Of a stretch of 6,867 nt of DNA, positions 1 through 5,589 are shown in pieces. The stretch is taken from assembly GCA_012799535.1 (NCBI GenBank), contig JAAZLB010000361.1:1-6867 (forward strand), in the 5' to 3' direction. Position 1 is the first letter of the stretch; each line of letters starts with the position of its first letter. Under the pieces are notes generated by a model. The model was not told the DNA's origin and ran no database searches. It saw only the letters and a program-made list of their open reading frames with translations. The stretch is from Bacillota bacterium. GTDB taxonomy: Bacteria; Bacillota; Limnochordia; Darwinibacteriales; Darwinibacteriaceae. Position numbers and translations under genes: made by a program.

Positions 1-66
1 GAAGCCATTAGTGAAAATATCGCACTTCGGTTTGGGGAAGGTATTCTTTTAATAGTTTTTGAGTAA
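1..66 (+). CDS. thiN: C-terminal end of a probable thiamine diphosphokinase (partial, 5' end outside window)
   Basis: Frame 1 is open from the first base to a TAA at 64-66 and gives 21 residues ending in GEGILLIVFE. Thiamine diphosphokinases, which transfer pyrophosphate from ATP to thiamine, end in a thiamine-binding beta domain with a pattern of the type SNE...A.I.F..G.LLVI, and the visible residues (E at position 1, then IALRFGEGILLIV) fit it. Position supports this: thiN lies just before rpmB in Bacillus subtilis and many Clostridia, with rpmB on the opposite strand as here. Only 21 residues are seen and no catalytic residue is included, so the identity rests mainly on gene order. The open frame and stop are clear; the name is an inference. 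Confidence 0.55.
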   Translation, partial: EAISENIALRFGEGILLIVFE

Positions 67-72
67 TAAAAT

Positions 73-97
73 ACCCCTAGGATCTAATTCTAGGGGT
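73..97. terminator. Bidirectional intrinsic terminator between thiN-like gene and rpmB
   Basis: A perfect 8-bp stem ACCCCTAG / CTAGGGGT (73-80 and 90-97) encloses a 9-nt loop. On the minus strand it is followed by ATTTTATT, a fair U-tract, so it should end rpmB transcription. On the plus strand the tail (TTCTACTATCT) is only moderately T-rich, so termination of the upstream gene is probably weaker. It lies between two convergent genes, where a shared terminator is expected. Confidence 0.75.
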
Positions 98-147
98 TCT
101 ACTATCTAGTTCATTATCAGAGGGTGTGGGTTTTAACCCTATCAGGC

Positions 148-339
148 CTACAGGGCCCGTTCGACTTTACCACTCTTTAGACATTGTGTACAGACATAAG
201 CTCTGCGTGGACTGCCTTTGATCATAATTCGAGTCTTTTGGAGATTAGGTTTCCAAACACGTCTAGTCTTGTTTTCTGCGTGGCTTCTTTTGTTACCAGA
301 TACTGTACCTTTATCGCAAACAATGCACCTTCTGGCCAT
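148..339 (-). CDS. rpmB: 50S ribosomal protein L28
   Basis: The 63-residue product begins MARRCIVCDKGTVSGNKRSH and matches bacterial L28, a small basic protein of the large ribosomal subunit that is usually 60-65 residues in Bacillota. Cysteines C5, C8, C50 and C53 form two CxxC pairs, so this is the zinc-ribbon (C+) form. The frame stays open to an ATG at 421-423, but the start at 337-339 is preferred: it gives the family N-terminus and has a strong ribosome binding site (AAAGGGGGT, 347-355) about 8 nt upstream. The extra 28 residues would also lie upstream of the predicted transcription start. The gene is monocistronic, opposite to its neighbours, with its own promoter and the terminator at 73-97. 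The 50 bases between stop and terminator show only a small GGGTT/AACCC palindrome (128-139). Confidence 0.97.
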   Translation of the reverse strand: MARRCIVCDKGTVSGNKRSHAENKTRRVWKPNLQKTRIMIKGSPRRAYVCTQCLKSGKVERAL

Positions 340-379
340 GTTTCTTACCCCCTTTGAACGAGTTTCCATAACGAATCTA

Positions 380-408
380 ATTTTAGCACAGGGGGCCTTA
401 GAATGCAA
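380..408 (-). promoter_or_regulatory. SigA-type promoter for rpmB
   Basis: Read on the minus strand, TTGCAT (403-408) and TAAAAT (380-385) are separated by exactly 17 nt. A TG one base upstream of the -10 box makes it an extended -10. The transcript should start near 373, giving a leader of about 34 nt that contains the rpmB ribosome binding site. This is a prediction from consensus only. Confidence 0.75.
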
Positions 409-421
409 GGTGAAATTGCCC

Positions 422-438
422 AAAGGATAAAATCCTTT
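422..438. repeat. Perfect 17-nt inverted repeat between divergent promoters (candidate operator)
   Basis: AAAGGAT (422-428), a 3-nt AAA centre, and ATCCTTT (432-438) form a perfect inverted repeat. Its right arm overlaps the first three bases of the predicted asp23 -35 box (436-441), and its left edge is 14 bp from the rpmB -35 box (403-408). It lies upstream of both predicted transcription starts, so it would act as a DNA site rather than as an RNA hairpin. I cannot name a regulator. Confidence 0.5.
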
Positions 439-464
439 ACAATTAGGGTTTGAATGGTTAGAAT
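436..464 (+). promoter_or_regulatory. SigA-type promoter for the asp23-fakA-degV genes
   Basis: TTTACA (436-441) and TAGAAT (459-464) have a 17-nt spacer, each close to the SigA consensus. Transcription should begin near 471, leaving a leader of about 47 nt before the GTG at 518. It is divergent from the rpmB promoter, with 27 bp between the two -35 boxes. Confidence 0.72.
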
Positions 465-499
465 GGTAATGATAGATATTGGTCCTATTTGGTAATGAT
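452..499 (+). repeat. Short direct repeats around the asp23 -10 box and leader
   Basis: GAATGGT occurs at 452-458 and again at 461-467, flanking and overlapping the -10 box. The 10-mer TGGTAATGAT occurs at 464-473 and 490-499, a 26-nt period. These are exact matches, but they are short and A/T/G-rich, so they may be chance. Confidence 0.35.
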
Positions 500-502
500 C
501 TA

Positions 503-511
503 AAAGGGGGG
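503..511 (+). promoter_or_regulatory. Ribosome binding site fixing the asp23 GTG start
   Basis: AAAGGGGGG lies 6 nt before the GTG at 518-520. No comparable site precedes the upstream in-frame TTG at 479, which would also sit only about 8 nt from the predicted transcription start. This decides the start at 518. Confidence 0.8.
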
Positions 512-517
512 ACAATT

Positions 518-886
518 GTGGCCCAAGAAATTCAATCTCAATATGGAAAAATCACCATTCGTGAGGAAGTTATCGCCACCGTATCAGGTGTAGCGGCCAT
601 GGAGTGTTATGGGTTAGTAGGTATGGCCCCACGTAATGTCCAAGAAGAACTAACCGATCTACTCCGTCGCGACAATTTCGAACGAGGTGTAGATGTACAG
701 TTTAACGAAGACAGCATTAGTATTCAACTGTATATTGTAGTGGAATACGGTGTGAAGATATCTGAGGTAGCCAAAAACGTACAAGAACGGGTTAAATATG
801 TCGTTGAGACCATGCTTGGTCTTAAAGTTGACAGCGTCAATGTAAAGGTACAAAGTGTACGGGTTACCGGTGCAAAGAGAAAGTGA
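518..886 (+). CDS. Asp23/Gls24 family envelope stress response protein (YloU-like)
   Basis: The 122-residue product is close in length and sequence to B. subtilis YloU (about 120 residues). Shared blocks include YGKITI at 9-14, EVIATVSGVAAMECYGLVGM (17-36), and the C-terminal run from YGVKISEVAKNVQ (77-89) to VDSVNVKVQSVRV (104-116). The Asp23 domain fills the whole protein; there is no signal peptide or membrane segment, so it should be cytoplasmic. Asp23 proteins are abundant in Gram-positive bacteria and linked to cell-envelope homeostasis; the biochemical role of the YloU branch is not established. It begins with GTG at 518, preferred over a TTG at 479 that lacks a ribosome binding site. 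It is first in its transcription unit, 14 nt before the fatty acid kinase gene, an order also found in Bacillus (yloU-yloV). Confidence 0.93.
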   Translation: MAQEIQSQYGKITIREEVIATVSGVAAMECYGLVGMAPRNVQEELTDLLRRDNFERGVDVQFNEDSISIQLYIVVEYGVKISEVAKNVQERVKYVVETMLGLKVDSVNVKVQSVRVTGAKRK

Positions 887-888
887 TC

Positions 889-893
889 GGAGG
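889..893 (+). promoter_or_regulatory. Ribosome binding site fixing the fakA TTG start
   Basis: GGAGG at 889-893 lies 7 nt before a TTG at 901-903. The in-frame GTG at 883 overlaps the asp23 stop and would place this site inside the coding region, so TTG 901 is the likely start. Confidence 0.8.
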
Positions 894-900
894 AAACATC

Positions 901-2580
901 TTGGACGTAATTACGGGTTTGACTTTAAAAAATATGTTGCTGGTTGCAGCCCATAATTTAGACCAGCAAAAAGATATGGTTAACGCCTTAAATGTGTTTC
1001 CCGTTCCCGATGGTGATACGGGGACTAACATGTCCTTGACACTGAATGCAGCCGTTAAAGAGCTAGAAAGGACAGACAGTACTGAAATTCGACGCCTAAC
1101 TTCCTTACTAGCCCGAGGCTCTCTCATGGGCGCCCGAGGTAATAGTGGTGTAATCTTGTCACAGTTTTTTCGTGGCTTTTCTGAAGGTTTAGCCCAGGTA
1201 ACTGATGTGGCTACTGGAGAAGATTTAGCCCGTGCCTTTACCATGTCATCTAAGACTACTTATCGAGCCGTAATGAAACCAGTAGAAGGAACCATGCTTA
1301 CGGTTGGTAGGGTTGCTGGTGAAGAAGCGGAAAAGGTGGCGGAAGCCGGTGGCAACGCCTATGAGGTAGTGTTAGCAGCTCTTAAGGGTGCTCAAAAGGC
1401 CTTAGCGGACACACCTAACATTCTTCCAGTCTTGAAAGAAGCTGGTGTGGTGGACGCAGGTGGTCAAGGGTTAGTCTGCATCTTTGAAGGATTGGTTACC
1501 GGTCTCACTGCTACTCCTGAAGAAGTAACGGAGATTTTGAGTCAACAAGCGGTGCCTTTAGTAGATACAGAGTTTGGCAAGGTAGCTACGGAGGTTTCTG
1601 TCAATAAGTATTGTACTGAGTTCATCATTCTAGGCGAAGGAATTAACCCCGATTGGCTCCGTCAGGAGCTTGAAAGCAAGGGAGACTCCATGATCGTAGT
1701 TGGTGATGGAGATGTTGTTAAGGTCCATCTCCACACGGATCATCCTGGAGAAGTACTAGATTTTTGTGGTGCCCTTGGTGAACTCACAGAAATTGCCATT
1801 GATAACATGCGCTTGCAAAACCAAGAGTATGAAGAGCATGAAAAGAACCACAGTCTAAGTTTATCCGAAGGCACTAATGTGGTAGGGTTTCCCCAAAGTG
1901 CCCCAGAACCTCTAGAACCTCCTAAGAATGTGGGAGTTGTGGCTGTTGTACCCGGTGAGGGTCTTGCGGACATTTTCCGAAGTCTAGGTGTAGACTATAT
2001 TGTACCTGGGGGCCAGACTATGAATCCTAGTACAGAGGATCTAGTAAAAGCAGTGGAAAATTGCAATGCGGAATCTGTCGTGATTCTTCCGAATAACAAG
2101 AATGTTATTTTCTCTGCCCAGCAGGTCAAGGAGTTAGTGGATAAAGAGGTTGTTGTTGTGCCTACACGTTCTACACCGCAAGGAATCAGTGCTCTTATGT
2201 ACTTTGTGCCCGATGATAGCCTGGAGGACAACTTAGCAGCTATGGAAGAGGGTATGCGGGATGTTAAAACCGGTGAGGTGACTTTCGCAGTTCGTTCTAC
2301 TGTAGCAGGTGATTTGCAAATAGAAGAGCGAGACATAATTGGTCTAGCCGAAGGAAAGATTGCAGTAGTAGGTTCTAACCCGAGTATGGTAGCCATGGAT
2401 CTATTAGCCACCATGGTAGATGAGGACTCCTCTGTGATCAGTATCTACTATGGAGCAGATCAAGAACCTGAACAGGCTGAAGAACTGGATAATCTGGTGC
2501 AAGAACAATATCCCCAATGTGAAGTTGAAATCTATTCTGGTGGGCAACCCCTGTATTATTATATTGTTTCAGTAGAATAA
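901..2580 (+). CDS. fakA: Fatty acid kinase ATP-binding subunit, DAK2/YloV family
   Basis: The 559-residue product matches FakA (YloV), which uses ATP to phosphorylate a fatty acid carried by a FakB protein; the acyl-phosphate feeds phospholipid synthesis. Domain 1 (about 1-200) is a DhaL/DAK2 kinase domain: NVFPVPDGDTGTN at 31-43 with D37 and D39 matching the metal/ATP-binding aspartates, GARGNSG at 77-83, MKPVEGT at 125-131 and VVDAGGQGL near 183-191. The middle domain holds C238, H276 and H278, spaced like the zinc ligands reported for Staphylococcus aureus FakA. A proline-rich linker (about 330-343) leads to a C-terminal domain with VPGGQTMNPST near 368-378 and ILPNNKNV at 395-402. Length is normal (about 550). 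The TTG start at 901 is chosen from the GGAGG at 889-893. A degV/fakB gene follows after 18 nt. All family motifs are intact. Confidence 0.93.
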   Translation: MDVITGLTLKNMLLVAAHNLDQQKDMVNALNVFPVPDGDTGTNMSLTLNAAVKELERTDSTEIRRLTSLLARGSLMGARGNSGVILSQFFRGFSEGLAQVTDVATGEDLARAFTMSSKTTYRAVMKPVEGTMLTVGRVAGEEAEKVAEAGGNAYEVVLAALKGAQKALADTPNILPVLKEAGVVDAGGQGLVCIFEGLVTGLTATPEEVTEILSQQAVPLVDTEFGKVATEVSVNKYCTEFIILGEGINPDWLRQELESKGDSMIVVGDGDVVKVHLHTDHPGEVLDFCGALGELTEIAIDNMRLQNQEYEEHEKNHSLSLSEGTNVVGFPQSAPEPLEPPKNVGVVAVVPGEGLADIFRSLGVDYIVPGGQTMNPSTEDLVKAVENCNAESVVILPNNKNVIFSAQQVKELVDKEVVVVPTRSTPQGISALMYFVPDDSLEDNLAAMEEGMRDVKTGEVTFAVRSTVAGDLQIEERDIIGLAEGKIAVVGSNPSMVAMDLLATMVDEDSSVISIYYGADQEPEQAEELDNLVQEQYPQCEVEIYSGGQPLYYYIVSVE

Positions 2581-2598
2581 TGAATTTAAGGGGGTAAG

Positions 2599-3459
2599 AT
2601 GGTGTCGAAAATCCATGTTGTAACTGATAGTGGTAGTGATTTACCGTTAGAGGTTCAAAAACGTTTGGGAATTCGAGTTGTACCCCTCACGGTGCAGTTT
2701 GCCGATGAGATCTTTAAAGATGGGGAGGAGATTTCTACTACCCAGTTTTATGAGCGGCTCCAAACTAGCGGGGTGATGCCTAGTACTTGTCAGCCTTCTC
2801 CCGCAGATTTTGCACGGGTCTTTGAAGAAGTGGCAGAGCCAGGTGATACCATCATCTCCGTCCATATAAGCAGTAAAATGAGTGGGACCTATCAATCTTC
2901 TGTCTTGGCCAGTACCATGCTTGATAGTTCAATTACAGTTCATAATATTGATACCAAAGCCGCTTCTCTAGGTGCGGGGATGGTGGCCATTGTTGCCGCG
3001 GAAGCCATTCAAGCTGGTTTAGAACTGGACGAGGTTTTGGCCACCGTTCAGAACACTATTGAACAATTGGCAGTCTACTTTGTGGTTGATACTCTGGAAT
3101 ATTTGAAGAAAAACGGCCGCATTGCCTTGGCCGCAGCACTTTTTGGAACCCTTTTAAACATCAAACCAGTCCTTACCTTGGATGATGGTCAGGTTGCCCC
3201 CTTTGAAAAAATAAGGGGAAAGAGTAAGGCGCTTAAGCGGTTACAAGAATTGCTTGGGGAGATGAAAGAAGCCTACCCAGATCAGAAGTTTCGAGTTGGA
3301 ATTAGCCATTCCAATAGCTTAGAGGAAGCGAATAGTCTGGCTAAACGTTTGCAGGAACATCCAGAGGTGGATGGGGAGATTCTAATCAGCTTCATCGGAC
3401 CCACCATTGGTGTCCATACTGGTCCCGGGACGATTGCCTTGTTTGCTTATCCTATCTAA
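2599..3459 (+). CDS. DegV family protein, probable fatty-acid-binding subunit FakB
   Basis: The 286-residue product is a full-length DegV protein (usual length about 280). Family motifs are VVTDSGSDLP (7-16), PSTCQPSPADF (61-71), SSKMSGTYQSS (91-101), LKKNGRI (169-175) and a C-terminal GVHTGPGTIALF (271-282). T63, S95, R174 and H273 fall where FakB proteins place the residues near the bound fatty acid carboxylate. FakB holds the fatty acid in a buried pocket and presents it to FakA. Location directly after fakA, 18 nt away, supports this role over an orphan lipid-binding protein. The start is ATG 2599 with AAGGGGGT at 2588-2595; GTG 2602, one codon later, has more usual spacing (7 rather than 4 nt) and may be used. 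I leave the symbol blank because bacteria often have several fakB paralogues, each with a different fatty acid preference. Confidence 0.9.
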   Translation: MVSKIHVVTDSGSDLPLEVQKRLGIRVVPLTVQFADEIFKDGEEISTTQFYERLQTSGVMPSTCQPSPADFARVFEEVAEPGDTIISVHISSKMSGTYQSSVLASTMLDSSITVHNIDTKAASLGAGMVAIVAAEAIQAGLELDEVLATVQNTIEQLAVYFVVDTLEYLKKNGRIALAAALFGTLLNIKPVLTLDDGQVAPFEKIRGKSKALKRLQELLGEMKEAYPDQKFRVGISHSNSLEEANSLAKRLQEHPEVDGEILISFIGPTIGVHTGPGTIALFAYPI

Positions 3460-3483
3460 TGACTTTCATGTGCCTTTAGGTCG

Positions 3484-3522
3484 CTAAGGGCTCGCCCCTA
3501 GAAAACTAGGGGGGACCCTTAG
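3484..3522 (+). promoter_or_regulatory. Two-tier hairpin that competes with the pre-recG terminator (candidate antiterminator)
   Basis: The outer stem CTAAGGG (3484-3490) pairs with CCCTTAG (3516-3522), and the inner stem CCCCTAG (3495-3501) pairs with CTAGGGG (3506-3512) across an AAAA loop. The outer 3' arm is the same segment that forms the 5' arm of the following terminator, so the outer stem and the terminator exclude each other. Pairings are read directly from the sequence; the regulatory role is inferred. Confidence 0.5.
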
Positions 3523-3546
3523 TTTCCTAAGGGTCTTTTCGCTTTT
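3514..3546 (+). terminator. Intrinsic terminator immediately upstream of recG
   Basis: A perfect 9-bp stem GACCCTTAG (3514-3522) / CTAAGGGTC (3527-3535) with a TTTC loop is followed by TTTTCGCTTTT (3536-3546). It should end transcription arriving from fakA-degV. Its tail abuts the recG ribosome binding site (from 3547), so a recG mRNA made from any promoter upstream has to read through it. Confidence 0.85.
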
Positions 3547-3555
3547 AGGGGTGAT
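3547..3555 (+). promoter_or_regulatory. Ribosome binding site used to choose the recG start
   Basis: AGGGGTGAT resembles AGGAGGTGAT and its G-run ends 8 nt before GTG 3560. The GTG at 3551 overlaps this site and cannot use it. A second candidate, AAGGAG at 3566-3571, lies 6 nt before TTG 3578, so initiation there is also possible. Confidence 0.6.
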
Positions 3556-3559
3556 TGTT

Positions 3560-5572
3560 GTGTTGAAGGAGAACATTTTGGATAGCCCTGTGACAATTTT
3601 GCCAGGGGTCGGCCCAAAAAGGGCTCAAACCATCAAGAAGCTAGGTTTAGAGACGGTGCGCGATGTCTTGTTTAGCTTTCCCCGAGATTATAAGGATTTC
3701 CAACGGGTCCACCTCGTCCATGAAGTCAAGAGTGGCCAAGAACAGCTAGTCACGGGTAAACTAATAAATCTCCATGAACGTCCCATTTCAGGAGGACGGC
3801 GTGTGGTTCAAGCCCAACTAGATGGCTATCTCACCTTGACTTGGTTTGTTCATCATCGGAATCGGGGCCCTAGTTATCTTTACCGTAACTTACAAAAGGC
3901 CCAGGAAATCTGGGTTTATGGTCTTGTGAAGGATGATTATGGAGGCTTGGAGATGACTACTCCCGAGTTCTTTTATGAAGCCCCTATGCACCTTGGATTA
4001 ATGCCTGTCTACCCCCTTATGTCCACTGTGACTAACGCGCAGAGGGTACGGTGGGTGAAAGAATCCCTAAAGTATCTTTCCCATCTTGATGAATGCTTAC
4101 CACCATCTCTCAGGGGAGATTATGTGGATCGGCATACAGCCTTGCGCTGGATGCATTTTCCTAAAAACTGGAGTGAGCAACAGTCTGCACGGGAGCGCTT
4201 AGTTTATGAAGAGTTCCTTTTGTTTCACCTCAGCTTACAAAGGGGTGCTCGTCACACTCCTGGTGTTATGCACGGCCCAGATGGGCAGTTAGTTGCCCGT
4301 TATTTAAAATCCCTGCCTTTTCAACTTACAAATGGGCAGAGAAATGCCTTGCAAGACGTAGCTAAGGATATGGAATCTCCCTTAGCTATGAGACGCCTCA
4401 TCCAAGGAGAAGTGGGCTCAGGAAAGACCATTGTAGCCGAATATGGGGCAGTGAAGGCGGTAGAAAATGGTGGACAAGTAGCCATGATGGTTCCCACAGA
4501 GGTCTTAGCTCGGCAAATGGCGCAAAGAATTAAGTCTGCTTTAGAGCCACTAGGCATTACTGTGGAATTATTAATCGGCAACCTCCCTGGGAAAGAACAA
4601 ACGAGGGTGCGAGAAGGAATTCAGGATGGAAGTATTCAAGTAGTAGTGGGCACCCATGCTCTAATTACTGAAAAGGTACTGTTTGCCAATCTTACTTTGG
4701 CTATTGTAGATGAACAACATCGCTTTGGAGTTCGGCAACGCCTTGCTTTACAAGGAAAGGGTAATGCGGATCTTCTAGTCATGAGTGCTACACCAATACC
4801 AAGATCCCTTGCTCTCACCGCCTACGGAGATCTGGATACCTCAGAAATTAGGGAACTACCTAAAGGTCGACAGGTAGTGGACACTCGCTTGATTGATCCG
4901 AAGCGACGGACTGAGGTTTATCAATATTTAGTCAAGCGGGTAAAGTCGGGTGAGCAAGGCTATGTGGTCTTTCCTTTGGTGGAAGAGTCAGAACACTTGG
5001 ATGCGAAAGCGGCCGTTACAGAAATGGAAGCATTGCAACATGGAGTACTCAAAGAAATTAGAGTTGGTTTGATTCACGGTCAAATGGGAAAGGAAAAAGA
5101 ACAAATTTTTGAAGCCTTTTACCGCCAAGAAATTGATGTGTTAATCGCAACTACTGTAATAGAGGTGGGCATGAATGTGCCAAACGCTACTGTGATGATT
5201 ATTGAGAACGCTGAACGTTTTGGTCTTGCCCAACTACATCAATTACGAGGTAGGGTGGGGCGGGGGAGTAAGCCAGGTATTTGTTTTTTACTTTCCTATA
5301 GTGACTCACGCCAGAGTCGGGAGCGTTTAGAGGTGATTCGGGGATCCACAGATGGATTTTTAATTGCGGAAGAAGATTTGCGCATTAGGGGCCCAGGGGA
5401 TTTACTGGGTGTACGTCAGTGGGGCATGCCTTTATTTCGGGTGGGAGATATAGTGGAAGATCAAGACATGCTTAAAAGCACCGCTGCTGAGGCCCAGGCC
5501 CTTTTAGATGAAGATCCTAACTTGGTCAAATATCCCCAACTACTGGCGGAAATCGAAAGACAACAGTGGTAA
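3560..5572 (+). CDS. recG: ATP-dependent DNA helicase RecG
   Basis: The 670-residue product is a full-length RecG (family about 670-700), a double-stranded DNA translocase that remodels stalled replication forks and branch-migrates Holliday junctions. The N-terminus has the helix-hairpin PGVGPKRA (15-22) and an OB-fold wedge domain (about 50-140) that grips branched DNA. The helicase core shows LTNGQ (256-260), Walker A GEVGSGKT (283-290), DEQH (384-387), SATPIPRSL (409-417) and ERFGLAQLHQLRGRVGRG (552-569). The C-terminus has EEDLRIRGPGDLLGVRQWG (604-622), the RecG TRG region. GTG 3560 is chosen for its ribosome binding site and because residues like ILDSP commonly precede PGVGPKR in relatives; TTG 3578 would remove six residues. 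A terminator and alternative hairpin lie directly upstream, and rsmD follows after 17 nt. All ATPase motifs are intact. Confidence 0.96.
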   Translation: MLKENILDSPVTILPGVGPKRAQTIKKLGLETVRDVLFSFPRDYKDFQRVHLVHEVKSGQEQLVTGKLINLHERPISGGRRVVQAQLDGYLTLTWFVHHRNRGPSYLYRNLQKAQEIWVYGLVKDDYGGLEMTTPEFFYEAPMHLGLMPVYPLMSTVTNAQRVRWVKESLKYLSHLDECLPPSLRGDYVDRHTALRWMHFPKNWSEQQSARERLVYEEFLLFHLSLQRGARHTPGVMHGPDGQLVARYLKSLPFQLTNGQRNALQDVAKDMESPLAMRRLIQGEVGSGKTIVAEYGAVKAVENGGQVAMMVPTEVLARQMAQRIKSALEPLGITVELLIGNLPGKEQTRVREGIQDGSIQVVVGTHALITEKVLFANLTLAIVDEQHRFGVRQRLALQGKGNADLLVMSATPIPRSLALTAYGDLDTSEIRELPKGRQVVDTRLIDPKRRTEVYQYLVKRVKSGEQGYVVFPLVEESEHLDAKAAVTEMEALQHGVLKEIRVGLIHGQMGKEKEQIFEAFYRQEIDVLIATTVIEVGMNVPNATVMIIENAERFGLAQLHQLRGRVGRGSKPGICFLLSYSDSRQSRERLEVIRGSTDGFLIAEEDLRIRGPGDLLGVRQWGMPLFRVGDIVEDQDMLKSTAAEAQALLDEDPNLVKYPQLLAEIERQQW

Positions 5573-5589
5573 TTTGAAGGGGGAGTAGG

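Noticed and set aside
128..139. GGGTTTTAACCC palindrome downstream of rpmB as a second terminator
   Set aside because: The stem is only 5 bp with a 2-nt loop and no U-tract follows on either strand.
340..423. N-terminal extension of rpmB to the ATG at 421-423 (91 residues)
   Set aside because: The extra residues are not L28-like, would lie upstream of the predicted transcription start, and the ATG at 337-339 has a strong ribosome binding site.
218..430. Plus-strand ORF of 70 codons opposite rpmB
   Set aside because: It is antisense to a clear ribosomal protein gene, has no ribosome binding site or recognisable domain, and its composition reflects the complement of rpmB.
479..517. TTG start for asp23 giving 13 extra residues
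   Set aside because: There is no ribosome binding site before it, it lies almost at the predicted transcription start, and the homologous N-terminus begins near GTG 518.
864..1244. Minus-strand ORF of 126 codons inside fakA
   Set aside because: It mirrors the conserved DhaL domain coding sequence and has no motif, ribosome binding site or promoter of its own.
1995..2414. Minus-strand ORF of 139 codons inside fakA
   Set aside because: It is a low-complexity Ser/Thr/Arg-rich translation typical of a shadow frame of a real gene.
3422..3431. Palindrome GTCCCGGGAC near the end of degV
   Set aside because: It encodes part of the conserved GPGT motif of DegV proteins, so the protein sequence explains it.
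3434..3462. Possible recG promoter TTGCCT-N17-TAATGA at the end of degV
   Set aside because: The -10 box matches the consensus at only two of six bases; it would also still have to read through the terminator.
4321..4581. Minus-strand ORF of 86 codons inside recG
   Set aside because: It covers the complement of the Walker A region, which is strongly conserved as RecG on the plus strand.
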